From an uncultured Chitinophagaceae bacterium (GTDB taxonomy: Bacteria; Bacteroidota; Bacteroidia; Chitinophagales; Chitinophagaceae): a DNA stretch of 45,278 bases. The stretch lies in the NCBI GenBank assembly GCA_937900675.1, contig CALCEA010000012.1:1-45278 (forward strand), in the 5' to 3' direction. The notes below the pieces were generated by a model. That model was not told the DNA's origin. It did no database searches and saw only the letters and a list, made by a program, of their open reading frames with translations. Shown piece by piece: positions 26,800 through 36,263 of the stretch. Position 1 is the stretch's first letter. Every line of letters starts with the position of its first letter. The translations under genes and the position numbers were made by a program.

Positions 26800-29244
26800 A
26801 TGAAGTCTGTTTCATTAGTCATGATAGCCCTTTTTAGTTCGATAATCATCAATGCTCAAACCAAGGGTAGCCTTTCTGGTTGGATTGTAAACAAGAATAC
26901 GCAAACCCCAATTGCTGGTGTTACAGTTAAGGTTTTAAATACTTCATTTTCAACTGTATCAGACAGCTTGGGTAGATACCAATTAAAGAATATTCCAACA
27001 GGACAATATCAGGTAGTATTTACCTCTTTAGGAAGCATTCCTTATACTTTATATAATGTGGTAGTAAGTTCAGGAAATGAGACAATAAATACCATTGAAT
27101 TACTTCCACAAGAAGTTACCTTAAAAGAAGTCTTGGTGGGTGGTAATAGAAAAACCGTTAGAGCAGCAACTTTAGAAACTCCTTTAAGTGTTCAAAAATT
27201 AACAGCCGAAGAAATCAAGTCTAGCCCGGGCAGTAATTTTGACATATCCAAAGTAGTACAAACCTTACCTGGTGTGACCGGATCAGCAAGCACAAGTGCA
27301 GGTTTTAGAAACGATATTATTGTAAGAGGTGGCGCACCCAATGAGAATGTGTTTTATTTAGATGGAATTGAAATTCCTGTGATTAACCACTTCTCAACAC
27401 AAGGAAGTGCAGGAGGCCCTCAAGGAATTTTGAATGTTTCATTTATTGACGAAGTAAAATTGTCCACTTCAGCTTTTGATGCAAAATTTGATAACGCATT
27501 ATCATCTGTTTTTGAATTTAAACAAAAAAGAGGCAACCCCAATAAACTAGAAACCAATATAAGAATGGGTGCCACTGAATTTGCAAGTACTTTTAACGGC
27601 CCATTATCAAAATCTGGTAAAACTACATTCTTGGCATCAGTAAGAAGAAGTTACTTACAATATCTATTTCAAGCCTTAGATCTTCCAATTAGACCTAATT
27701 TTTGGGATTTTCAATATAAAATTACTCATCAGATAGATTCAAAAACTACATTAACATTTTTAGGCATAGGCGCTATTGATGATTTTTATTTTGTTGCACC
27801 CAGAAATGCAACACCTGAAAAAATTTATGCTTTAAACTCAAGTCCATCTATTAATCAATGGAACTATACAATGGGTACTTCACTCAAAAGATTGATCAAT
27901 AGGGGTTATTGGACATTGAGCATAAGCAGAAATCATTTGAATAATCTAAACGAAAAATACGAAGACAATTTATCTCAAAATAAAGGAGAATTAACTTTAC
28001 AATTCAGATCTAATGAAATTGAGAATAAATTAAGATTTGATATCACTAAAAATTTCTTAGGTATTAAATGGACAACTGGTGCAAATATTCAAACAGTTGA
28101 ATATGATAACTTCACATATCAAATATTAAAAAATTATATCCCAAGTTCAAATAACAATGTGCTTGTATCACCTTTAACATATAACTATTTTACTGATTTG
28201 GGTTTTAAAAGGTATGGGGCATTTTTTCAATTAGGAAAAAGAGCTTTCAATAACAGATTAGGAATAAGTGCAGGTATCAGAACCGATGGGAATAGTTTTA
28301 ATAATTCAGGTAAGGACTTGATGAGTAGAATTTCTCCAAGAATCGGATTAAGTTATGTATTAACAGATCAAATTAATTTAAATGCTTCAATAGGAAGATA
28401 TTTTAAGTTAGCACCCTTAACTGTTTTGGGCTTCAAAGATCAAATGGGTAATTATGTAAATCAATCAGCTGAATATATTGCAAGCAATCATTATGTAGCA
28501 GGAATTGAATATATACCAAATGATGCTAGTCGATTTACAATTGAGTTATTTTCAAAAAAATACTTTGGAGTTCCAATAAGTATTCAAAAAGGAATAAGTT
28601 TATCTAATCTAGGTGCTGATTTCAATATCTTAGGAAATGAACCTGTTAGCACTACTGGATTAGGTAAAAGTTATGGATTTGAATTATTTGCCCAACAAAA
28701 ACTTACCAAAAGGTTTTTTGGGGTTGCAAGTTATAGTTATTTCAGAAGCTCTTATACCAATATTGCTGGCAAATACATTCCAAGTGCTTGGGAGAATATT
28801 CATTTGTTAAGTTTAACTGCAGGATATAAATTTAATAAAAACTGGGAATTGGGATTGAAATTCAGGTTCCAAGGAGGCACACCATATACACCATATGATA
28901 GCATTGCAAGTAGACTAAACTTTGTTACGCTAAGGCAAGGAATTTTCGATTATTCTAAGTTAAACACGCTACGTGTCAATCCATTTAATTCAAGTGATAT
29001 AAGAATAGACAAAAAATATTTTTATAAAAAAGCTACTCTTGATTTTTTCTTAGATATCACCAATTGGTATGGAAGTAAAAGTGTTGCACCAAACCCCTAT
29101 TTATTTGAATTAAATGCAGATGGAACCTTTAAAACAACAGATGGTAAAACTATAAAAAAAGATGGATCAAATGGGATTCCTTCATATGCAGATGGAAGCC
29201 AGGTTTTTATAACACCTACGATTGGATTTATCTTAGAATTTTAA
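26800..29244 (+). CDS. TonB-dependent receptor with carboxypeptidase-regulatory-like domain
   Basis: An 814-residue outer-membrane protein: signal peptide to about residue 20 (IINAQ), CarboxypepD_reg-like domain at about 21-105 (GWIVNKNTQTPIAGVTV, SDSLGRYQL), possible TonB box near 107-115, plug domain from about 125 to 235 with LPGVTGSAS, IIVRGGAPNENVFYLDGIEI, then a 22-strand-type barrel ending in a terminal Phe (FILEF). It imports an unidentified ligand. No SusD-type lipoprotein follows, so it is probably not a polysaccharide-utilisation pair. A near-consensus box AATATTTG lies upstream in the 81-base gap to the S9 peptidase. Confidence 0.94.
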   Translation: MKSVSLVMIALFSSIIINAQTKGSLSGWIVNKNTQTPIAGVTVKVLNTSFSTVSDSLGRYQLKNIPTGQYQVVFTSLGSIPYTLYNVVVSSGNETINTIELLPQEVTLKEVLVGGNRKTVRAATLETPLSVQKLTAEEIKSSPGSNFDISKVVQTLPGVTGSASTSAGFRNDIIVRGGAPNENVFYLDGIEIPVINHFSTQGSAGGPQGILNVSFIDEVKLSTSAFDAKFDNALSSVFEFKQKRGNPNKLETNIRMGATEFASTFNGPLSKSGKTTFLASVRRSYLQYLFQALDLPIRPNFWDFQYKITHQIDSKTTLTFLGIGAIDDFYFVAPRNATPEKIYALNSSPSINQWNYTMGTSLKRLINRGYWTLSISRNHLNNLNEKYEDNLSQNKGELTLQFRSNEIENKLRFDITKNFLGIKWTTGANIQTVEYDNFTYQILKNYIPSSNNNVLVSPLTYNYFTDLGFKRYGAFFQLGKRAFNNRLGISAGIRTDGNSFNNSGKDLMSRISPRIGLSYVLTDQINLNASIGRYFKLAPLTVLGFKDQMGNYVNQSAEYIASNHYVAGIEYIPNDASRFTIELFSKKYFGVPISIQKGISLSNLGADFNILGNEPVSTTGLGKSYGFELFAQQKLTKRFFGVASYSYFRSSYTNIAGKYIPSAWENIHLLSLTAGYKFNKNWELGLKFRFQGGTPYTPYDSIASRLNFVTLRQGIFDYSKLNTLRVNPFNSSDIRIDKKYFYKKATLDFFLDITNWYGSKSVAPNPYLFELNADGTFKTTDGKTIKKDGSNGIPSYADGSQVFITPTIGFILEF

Positions 29245-29254
29245 AAAATAAAAT

Positions 29255-29998
29255 TTAAGCTCTTCTAATATTTTTTAGAAACTGCCCTGTAAAATGTTGC
29301 CATTGCATATGTAAAACACCTAAAATGGCTTCTTTAATGATGCCTTTGGACATTTTACTAGTGCCTATTTTTCTATCAACAAATGTAATTGGAACTTCTT
29401 TAAGTGTAAATCCAAGTCTCCAAGAAGCAAATTTCATTTCAATTTGAAATGCGTATCCAATAAATTTAATATTGTCCAGATTGATTGAAGCTAAAACCTT
29501 GTTTTTATAACATACAAAACCAGCGGTAGGATCTTTTACTGGCATACCTGTGATAATTCTAGTGTAAGCAGAACCACCTTTTGAATATATTAATCTATCC
29601 AAAGGCCAGTTTTCTGTTGCACCACCCTTTACATATCTACTCCCTATAGCCACATCTGCGCCATCTTTTTCACATGCATTATATAATCTTTCTAGATCAT
29701 TAGGGTTGTGTGAGAAATCAGCATCCATTTCAAATATATAATCATACTGATTTTCTAATGCCCATTTAAAACCATGAATATAAGCTGTACCTAATCCTAA
29801 TTTACCTGATCTTTCTTCTAAAAATAATCTTCCTTGATGTTTAGGAATATTGTCTTTAATAATTTGAGCAGTGCCATCCGGTGATCCATCATCAATCACT
29901 AAAATATGATAAGCCCCTGTTAGAGATAATACTGTATTTACGATGGAAAGGATATTCTCCTTTTCGTTATAAGTTGGGATGATGACTAATTTTTTCAC
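29255..29998 (-). CDS. Polyprenol monophosphomannose synthase-like GT2
   Basis: A 247-residue GT-A glycosyltransferase of the DPM1 type: IIPTYNEKENI at the N terminus (nucleotide binding), VIDDGSPDGTA, the metal-binding DxD region EMDADFSHNP and PTAGFVCY later. Family members move mannose (or another sugar) from a GDP or UDP donor to a polyprenyl phosphate at the membrane. It lacks the C-terminal membrane segments seen in the GT2 at the window start. It lies 45 bases downstream of the exonuclease gene on the same strand and ends 10 bases from the convergent receptor gene. Confidence 0.92.
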   Translation of the reverse strand: MKKLVIIPTYNEKENILSIVNTVLSLTGAYHILVIDDGSPDGTAQIIKDNIPKHQGRLFLEERSGKLGLGTAYIHGFKWALENQYDYIFEMDADFSHNPNDLERLYNACEKDGADVAIGSRYVKGGATENWPLDRLIYSKGGSAYTRIITGMPVKDPTAGFVCYKNKVLASINLDNIKFIGYAFQIEMKFASWRLGFTLKEVPITFVDRKIGTSKMSKGIIKEAILGVLHMQWQHFTGQFLKNIRRA

Positions 29999-30043
29999 TG
30001 ATTAGGGGGTAGTGATTTTAAATTTAATATTTGTAAATATAAA

Positions 30044-30811
30044 CTATTTATTTAATATTGACTTATTTAGGATTTCAGTCAATTTTTGCTTGGTATGAAG
30101 GGCAAAATCACCTTTCATCATCCAATCATAGTACTGTGGCTCTTCCTTAAGTACTTGAGTTACAGGTTTTCCCTTATGCTTACCGAAATTAAAAACGGCC
30201 ACCCCATTCTCATAAACAAATCTTCTAGCAAAGTCGATAATCTGGTCTTCTCCGGTAATTTTCACGATAGATTCTACCGTATTGCCAATTTGAGGGTATT
30301 TTACCACTTGGGCTTCTAACACTTCAAAAGTAGCCATTGCATCTGCCTCAGCTGTATGAGCATCTTCCAAATTTTTGTCACAATAAAATTTATATGCAGC
30401 AGAAAGCGTTCTTTGTTCCATCATGTGAAACACTTTTTGAACATCTAGTAACTTTCTAGAAAGCATGTCTATGCTAATACCAGCTCTTAAAAATTCTTCG
30501 TTCAACATGGGAATATCAAAACGGTTGCTATTATATCCAGCCAAATCAGACCCTTCAATAAATTGTTTTATTTCGTTGGCTATTTGTTTAAAAGTTGGCG
30601 CATCTTTTACCATTTCATTAGATATCCCATGAACCTCAGTTGCAGCAGTTGGAATGGGCATTTCAGGATTGACCAATTTTCTTTTAATTTGTTTTGTACC
30701 ATCTGGCATTATTTTGATAATAGCAATTTCTACTATTTTATCAAGACTAACATTAATTCCAGTAGTCTCTAAATCAAGAAAACAAATAGGTTGGGTTAAT
30801 TGTAACTGCAT
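30044..30811 (-). CDS. DnaQ-like 3'-5' exonuclease with ExoX-like C-terminal domain
   Basis: A 255-residue protein. The N-terminal 170 residues form a DEDDh exonuclease: Asp13 and Glu15 in FLDLETTGI, Asp in GYNSNRFDIPML, and His/Asp in HTAEADA. The C-terminal part has VFNFGKHKGKPV followed by EPQYYDWMMKGDF, the short domain seen in ExoX-type proteins. It could act as a stand-alone proofreading or repair exonuclease, or on RNA; it is not the polymerase III subunit with certainty. The length suits the Bacteroidota stand-alone form. Confidence 0.9.
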   Translation of the reverse strand: MQLQLTQPICFLDLETTGINVSLDKIVEIAIIKIMPDGTKQIKRKLVNPEMPIPTAATEVHGISNEMVKDAPTFKQIANEIKQFIEGSDLAGYNSNRFDIPMLNEEFLRAGISIDMLSRKLLDVQKVFHMMEQRTLSAAYKFYCDKNLEDAHTAEADAMATFEVLEAQVVKYPQIGNTVESIVKITGEDQIIDFARRFVYENGVAVFNFGKHKGKPVTQVLKEEPQYYDWMMKGDFALHTKQKLTEILNKSILNK

Positions 30812-30916
30812 AGTTTTAATTATAGTGTGAAGTTAAACAATTAAAAACGCCAAGCATTCAATTCTATCAAAATAGTTGAAATAATTTGATTAATTTTAAC
30901 CCAAAATTATGAAGCC

Positions 30917-31252
30917 ATGAATTGGATACCATTGACTAATGAGGAACAACTTGAAACGATTAAATTAAACTCCGAGAATACTCCTCAAGTAATTTTTAAA
31001 CATAGTACTACTTGTAGTATTTCTAAAATGGCTTTATCTAGATTCGAAAGAGAAAATGCTCCAGAGGGCGTAGATTTTTATTACTTAGACTTATTGAATT
31101 ATAGACCAATTTCGAATGCTATTGCCGAAGTATTTCAAGTTCATCATGAGTCTCCACAAATTTTATTGATTAAAAAAGGCGAATGCACTTATGACGAAAG
31201 TCATTACGGCATTATGATGGATGAATTAATCGAACAAATTAATCAAGACTAA
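30917..31252 (+). CDS. ytxJ: Bacillithiol system redox-active protein YtxJ
   Basis: A 111-residue thioredoxin-fold protein of the YtxJ family (MNWIPLT start, VIFKHSTTCSISKMAL with Cys33, LDLLNYRPISNAIAEVFQVHHESPQ with the cis-Pro region). YtxJ is a proposed monothiol bacilliredoxin that removes bacillithiol from mixed disulfides. The single active-site Cys fits this. Its presence points to bacillithiol as the low-molecular thiol of the organism; the synthesis genes (bshA, bshB, bshC) are not in the window. A short ATG-AAG-CCA-TGA frame overlaps the start codon. It ends 4 bases inside the convergent thiolase gene. Confidence 0.93.
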   Translation: MNWIPLTNEEQLETIKLNSENTPQVIFKHSTTCSISKMALSRFERENAPEGVDFYYLDLLNYRPISNAIAEVFQVHHESPQILLIKKGECTYDESHYGIMMDELIEQINQD

Positions 31253-32433
31253 TTACATCTTTCAATCACCATTGCTGAAGCTCCGCCTCCCCCATTACAA
31301 ATGGCAGCTGCTCCCAATTGCTTTTGATTTTGTTGTAATATATGTGTCAAGGTTACCATGATTCTAGCTCCGCTACAACCTAATGGATGACCTAGAGAAA
31401 CAGCACCACCATGTATATTTACTTTGGTTGCATCAATTTTAAGCAATTGAGTATTAACTATACCCACCACAGAGAATGCTTCATTGAATTCAAAAGCATC
31501 TATTTGTTCTACAGAAAGATTTGCCTTAGACAATGCTTTAGGTAGTGCTAATGAAGGAGCAGTAGTAAACCATTTGGGATCATGTTCTGCATCTGCATAA
31601 CTAATAATCTTGGCAAGTGGCTTCAAACCTAATTCTTTCAACTTTTCTCCACTCATTAATAATACAGCTGCAGCACCATCATTCATGGTACTTGCATTAG
31701 CTGCAGTTACCGTTCCTTCTTTAGTAAATGCTGGCTGAAGAGCTTTGATCTTATCAAACTTTACATTAAATGGCTCTTCATCTTTATCAACAATAATTGG
31801 ATCCCCTTTTTTCTGTGCAATAGAGATAGGTATAATTTCATCTTTAAACAATCCCTTTTCAGTAGCATTTTGTGATTTTTGATAACTAGCAACCGCAAAA
31901 GCATCTTGATCTTCTCTTGAAATAGCATGTTCTTTAGCGCATAAGTCTGCAAAATTTCCCATCGCTACTTTATCATAAACATCTACTAAACCATCTTTAG
32001 CTAATCCATCTTGTACTGTGATATCTCCATATTTATTACCCCATCTTTGCTGGGTATTATAAAAAGGCACATTACTCATACTTTCCATTCCACCGGCAAC
32101 AATAATATCAGCATCCCCTAATAAAATGGATTGTGCAGCTTGAGCTATACTTTTCATTCCACTTGCACAAACCTTATTAACGGTAGTACAAATAACTTTA
32201 TGAGGCAATCCACCATAAATAGCTGCTTGTCTAGCTGGTGCTTGACCTAACCCTGCTTGAATAACAGAGCCAAATATTACTTCATCAACTTTTGAAGGAT
32301 CTAATTGAACTTTTTCGAGAACAGCTTTAATAGCAATACCCCCTAATTGGGTAGCAGTAAAAGATTTTAAAGAACCACCAAAAGATCCAATTGGTGTTCT
32401 TACTGCAGCTACAATATATACTTCCTTTGCCAT
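31249..32433 (-). CDS. Acetyl-CoA C-acyltransferase (thiolase)
   Basis: A 394-residue thiolase. With the start MAKEVYIVAAVRTPIGSF the catalytic residues fall at Cys89 (NKVCASGMKS), His349 (GHPLGCSG) and Cys379 (ICNGGGGAS), almost exactly the numbering of well-studied biosynthetic thiolases; a second ATG two codons upstream at 32439 is possible. It condenses two acetyl-CoA or cleaves 3-ketoacyl-CoA; direction is not evident. It is the last gene of the run parE, DUF1835, cupin, parC, cvfB, thiolase, 11-17 bases after cvfB. No other beta-oxidation genes are adjacent. Confidence 0.94.
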   Translation of the reverse strand: MAKEVYIVAAVRTPIGSFGGSLKSFTATQLGGIAIKAVLEKVQLDPSKVDEVIFGSVIQAGLGQAPARQAAIYGGLPHKVICTTVNKVCASGMKSIAQAAQSILLGDADIIVAGGMESMSNVPFYNTQQRWGNKYGDITVQDGLAKDGLVDVYDKVAMGNFADLCAKEHAISREDQDAFAVASYQKSQNATEKGLFKDEIIPISIAQKKGDPIIVDKDEEPFNVKFDKIKALQPAFTKEGTVTAANASTMNDGAAAVLLMSGEKLKELGLKPLAKIISYADAEHDPKWFTTAPSLALPKALSKANLSVEQIDAFEFNEAFSVVGIVNTQLLKIDATKVNIHGGAVSLGHPLGCSGARIMVTLTHILQQNQKQLGAAAICNGGGGASAMVIERCN

Positions 32434-32450
32434 GTTCATTCCATTTAATA

Positions 32451-33320
32451 TTATGATTGAGGAGTTGTTTCTGTTGTGGTTTCTTCAACCAATTTGATTC
32501 CTTCTTCTTCGATGGTAATCAATTTTGCTTTATATAAAATACCCACACTCATTTTAAATGCCTTCTTACTCATACCAAAAAAAGCATAAATATCATCAGG
32601 ACTTGATTTATCGTGGTAAGGTAAAAACCCTTTATGCATTTTTAATAATCTAATAATAGTGGCTTGGTCTCCTGATAATTTTTCTACCCCTTGTTTACCA
32701 ATTCCAATATCTAATTTATTTCCTTCTCTTATTTTCTTCACAAAAGCTTCATCAATATATTGTCCAATATGCAAATGAGTGAATACTTCATTTTTATAAA
32801 CCAATCCTTGATGCAAACCATTTACAATAACTACATATCCTAATTCAGATTCTCTATAAACCTGCACTTTAACCTTATCACCTTCTTTTACAGTAAGATG
32901 ATCATTACTAATTTGCTTATCAATTTTCTCTGTAGCAGCTACCCTGCCCGTTTGTGCGTCAATATATAGCTTTACTAAATACTTGCCACCAATTCTCATG
33001 GTAGAAAGTTGTTGAGATACAGGTACAAATAAATCCTTCATTAAGCCCCAATCTAAAAATGCACCCTGCCTGGTAACTGATACTACTTTTAACGCTGCTA
33101 TATCTCCCACAACGGCAAATGGTTCTTGGGTGGTAGCTATTAAACGATTATCTGAATCATGATATACAAATACACTAATTGTATCTCCAACTTGTAAGCC
33201 AGAAGGAACAAATCTTTTGGGTAGAAGAATGCCTTCTTCTCCATCATCCATATAAAATCCAAAGTCAACCTTGCGATCCACTCTCATTAAATTAAACTCA
33301 CCCACTTTTACGGTTGACAT
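32451..33320 (-). CDS. cvfB: CvfB family S1 RNA-binding protein
   Basis: A 289-residue protein of the CvfB/YitL family: three S1-like OB domains followed by a winged helix. The N-terminal EFNLMRVDRKVDFGFYMD and EGILLPKRFVP, the middle VVSVTRQGAFLDWGLMKDLFVP and the C-terminal winged helix IYAFFGMSKKAFKMSVGIL follow the family order. In staphylococci CvfB binds RNA and affects virulence gene expression; the role in Bacteroidota is not established. It lies 20 bases downstream of parC and just upstream of the thiolase, so it belongs to the same transcript. Confidence 0.93.
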   Translation of the reverse strand: MSTVKVGEFNLMRVDRKVDFGFYMDDGEEGILLPKRFVPSGLQVGDTISVFVYHDSDNRLIATTQEPFAVVGDIAALKVVSVTRQGAFLDWGLMKDLFVPVSQQLSTMRIGGKYLVKLYIDAQTGRVAATEKIDKQISNDHLTVKEGDKVKVQVYRESELGYVVIVNGLHQGLVYKNEVFTHLHIGQYIDEAFVKKIREGNKLDIGIGKQGVEKLSGDQATIIRLLKMHKGFLPYHDKSSPDDIYAFFGMSKKAFKMSVGILYKAKLITIEEEGIKLVEETTTETTPQS

Positions 33321-33340
33321 ATACTTTCGTTTATATAAAT

Positions 33341-35863
33341 TTAGAACAATTCAGGTTGTTCATCATTAGGATCTTTAATCACTACTTTATTCTCCCACTC
33401 CATTTCAATGGTCTTACTAAAATCTACCAATTTAGTACCTACTGCTTTGGTGCCCATTACATCCACCATTTTACTTACTTTAAACTTGGCTTTTCTTACT
33501 TGAGCACCTCTGCCAGATTGAACCACTAAAATAGGCTCTACATGGGTACTTACAGCAGCAACATAATTATCTGGACTTTCTTTAATAAATGAGAATGGTG
33601 TTTTTAAAGTGGTTGTTTCAATTTTAAATCGCTTGATATTAAATTGCAACTTATCATTATCTAAATATACCGCAGTGATAATCTTTTCAGGATTGAATTT
33701 CTCAATAAACATTACTTTCTCTGGATCAAATCTTTGGGTTTGCTCCGTATCAGTAACTTCATAATATCCATCTTTAGTAATCACCAATAATTTATCGTCT
33801 TCAAAAGTACCTAAGTAAATTCCTTTTTCTTCAGTGTTTAACCTTCCAAATTTATCATCAAACCATAATTTTCTTCCAACTAAAGTGCTCTTTCCAGCTT
33901 CTTTAAGCTTTACAGTTTTAATAGGATATTTAGTCACTTGATTACCCACACTACTTCTTCCTTTAACTTCCAATGTTTCAAAGAAGAAATCAAATTCTTT
34001 GATTCTTGCAGAACAATTAGGACTCAATACAATTTTAACGGATTCTGCTTCTCCATTAGCATTGACTGTTAAATAATGTACTTTAGATTTTTCAGAAGAT
34101 TTAGCCAATGGATATTCTTTATCTCTTGTTACTCCTGTTACATTAAATCTTTTTGCATAGCTTATTCCACTAGCTCCATCTACATAGATCATATTGTAGG
34201 TAGTTCGCTCATCATTTTTTTGGAAAACAGCTGCGTGTAATATATCCTTCCCTATAAATACTTTATCTGAAACCTTCACCACCTTCATAATACCTGACTT
34301 AGTGAAAGCTATAATATCATCATAGTCAGTGCAATCACATAAGAACTCGTCTTTCTTTAAGGAAGTACCAATAAAGCCCTCCTGTCTGTTGATATATAAT
34401 TTAGTATTGGCAATCGCTACTTGCTTAACTTGAATAGTATCAAACTCTTTGATCTCTGTTTTACGCTCTTTACCTTTACCATATTTCTTTTGTAAGTTTT
34501 CATAATAACTTACAGCATAGTCCACCAAATTGGCTAAGTTATTTTTTACTTCCTTGATGGTTTGTTCAATATCTTTGATTTGTTGAATCAAATCTTCAAT
34601 ATCTAATTTATAAATTCTCCTAACTGGTTTATCAGTTAATTTTAATAAATCTGTTCTTTCAATAGGTTTTTTAAACTTCTTTTTAAATGGCTCAAATGCT
34701 TTATCAATAGCATCAATTACCTTATCCCAGTTTAAATGTTTCTTTTCTAGTTCTTGGTAAATTTTTTCCTCAAAGAAGATTTTCTCCAAACTGGTGAAAT
34801 GCCATTTTTCTTCTAATTCCTTTAATTGGATTTCAAGTTCTTTTTTTAATAGCTCTTTTGTATGATCAACTGAATACTTTAATAATTCAGTAGCCCCAAC
34901 AAAATGTGGTTTTTGATCAATAATGATACAAGCATTTGGAGAAATACTTATTTCACAATCAGTAAAAGCATATAAAGCATCAATAGTAATATCAGGAGAT
35001 ATACCAGTTGCCAAATCAATTTGTATTTCTACTTCAGCAGCAGTAACATCTGTTACTTTTTTAATCTTAATCTTACCTTGATCATTTGCTTTAGTAATAC
35101 TTTCCATTAATTGAGTAGTGGTTACTCCATAAGGAACATCTTTAATTATTAAAGTCTTTTTATCTAATTCTTCGATATGCGCTCTTACTCTTATTTTGCC
35201 TCCTCTTTTTCCATCATTATAATTAGAAGCGTCCACCATGCCACCCGTTTGAAAATCTGGCAATAATTCAAATTTTCTACCTTTTAGATACTTAACACTA
35301 GCTTCTAATAATTCATTAAAATTATGAGGCAAAATTTTAGTGGATAAACCCACCGCAATACCATCAGCACCCTGTGCTAATAATAAAGGGAATTTCATAG
35401 GTAAAGTAACAGGCTCCTGCTTTCTACCATCATAACTTAAAGCCCATTCTGTCGTTTTGGGATTAAATGCTACTTCTAATGCAAACTTGCTTAATCTAGC
35501 TTCGATATATCTTGAAGCTGCAGCGGCATCACCCGTTCTAACATCACCCCAGTTACCTTGTGTCTCTACTAATAAATTCTTTTGACCAATATTTACTAAT
35601 GCATCACCAATACTCGCATCACCATGTGGATGATACTGCATACTTTGACCAATAATGTTTGCCACTTTATTAAATCTTCCATCATCCATTTCTTTCATGG
35701 CGTGCAAGATTCTTCTTTGAACTGGTTTTAAACCATCTTCAATTGCTGGTACCGCTCTCTCTAATATTACATAAGAAGCATAATCCAAGAACCAATTTTT
35801 ATATTGTCCTTGAACGCCTGATTCATTTTCTGTAACCCTACTTAAGTTTTTCTCTTTTGCCAT
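33341..35863 (-). CDS. parC: DNA topoisomerase IV subunit A
   Basis: An 840-residue type IIA topoisomerase A subunit that breaks and rejoins DNA and decatenates daughter chromosomes together with ParE. The catalytic Tyr119 is in AAASRYIEARL after the GDAAA loop; the quinolone-region segment YHPHGDASIGDAL has Ser84. The tower/coiled-coil region and a C-terminal beta-pinwheel (weaker repeats) follow. The partner parE lies 1.2 kb upstream in the same operon, which supports ParC rather than GyrA, as does the absence of a clear GyrA box. Length is normal for Bacteroidota ParC. Confidence 0.93.
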   Translation of the reverse strand: MAKEKNLSRVTENESGVQGQYKNWFLDYASYVILERAVPAIEDGLKPVQRRILHAMKEMDDGRFNKVANIIGQSMQYHPHGDASIGDALVNIGQKNLLVETQGNWGDVRTGDAAAASRYIEARLSKFALEVAFNPKTTEWALSYDGRKQEPVTLPMKFPLLLAQGADGIAVGLSTKILPHNFNELLEASVKYLKGRKFELLPDFQTGGMVDASNYNDGKRGGKIRVRAHIEELDKKTLIIKDVPYGVTTTQLMESITKANDQGKIKIKKVTDVTAAEVEIQIDLATGISPDITIDALYAFTDCEISISPNACIIIDQKPHFVGATELLKYSVDHTKELLKKELEIQLKELEEKWHFTSLEKIFFEEKIYQELEKKHLNWDKVIDAIDKAFEPFKKKFKKPIERTDLLKLTDKPVRRIYKLDIEDLIQQIKDIEQTIKEVKNNLANLVDYAVSYYENLQKKYGKGKERKTEIKEFDTIQVKQVAIANTKLYINRQEGFIGTSLKKDEFLCDCTDYDDIIAFTKSGIMKVVKVSDKVFIGKDILHAAVFQKNDERTTYNMIYVDGASGISYAKRFNVTGVTRDKEYPLAKSSEKSKVHYLTVNANGEAESVKIVLSPNCSARIKEFDFFFETLEVKGRSSVGNQVTKYPIKTVKLKEAGKSTLVGRKLWFDDKFGRLNTEEKGIYLGTFEDDKLLVITKDGYYEVTDTEQTQRFDPEKVMFIEKFNPEKIITAVYLDNDKLQFNIKRFKIETTTLKTPFSFIKESPDNYVAAVSTHVEPILVVQSGRGAQVRKAKFKVSKMVDVMGTKAVGTKLVDFSKTIEMEWENKVVIKDPNDEQPELF

Positions 35864-35884
35864 ATTTATACATATTAGAAGATA

Positions 35885-36253
35885 CTATAATCGATGCGTA
35901 TCTTCACTTCCGTCTTTCAAACAATTTAATTCAATAAAAACAATATCTGTTACTGCTTTTACTTCATGCCAAATTTTTGCAGGAATGATTACTCTTGAAG
36001 GAGCTTTAATATTCATTGTGCCAATTTCTTGAGTTTGAATATCTTTCCAATTTAAAATAATCTCTCCCTGAACTAATAACATTTCTTCTGGGTTTTTCCC
36101 TTTAAAAATGCCATTGTGATAATGTTGTCCACTGATGGTTCCAGCATTTCTATAAACCAATAAAAATTCTCCAGATCTATCTGTACTAAAATAATGCAAG
36201 GCGCCTCTTTCGTCCACCGCTTTTACATCAATTGCATTTACTTGTATAGACAT
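35885..36253 (-). CDS. Small cupin-fold protein
   Basis: A 122-residue single-domain cupin. The sequence SGQHYHNGIFKGKNPEEMLL carries the first cupin motif and IIPAKIWHEVKAV the second, giving a His-rich metal or ligand site. The layout resembles WxcM/FdtA-like sugar ketoisomerases and small regulatory cupins, but I cannot decide between them. It lies between the DUF1835 gene (10-base gap) and parC (21-base gap), an unusual place for a sugar-modifying enzyme. No signal peptide is present, so it is cytoplasmic. Confidence 0.75.
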   Translation of the reverse strand: MSIQVNAIDVKAVDERGALHYFSTDRSGEFLLVYRNAGTISGQHYHNGIFKGKNPEEMLLVQGEIILNWKDIQTQEIGTMNIKAPSRVIIPAKIWHEVKAVTDIVFIELNCLKDGSEDTHRL

Positions 36254-36263
36254 AACTTATTAA

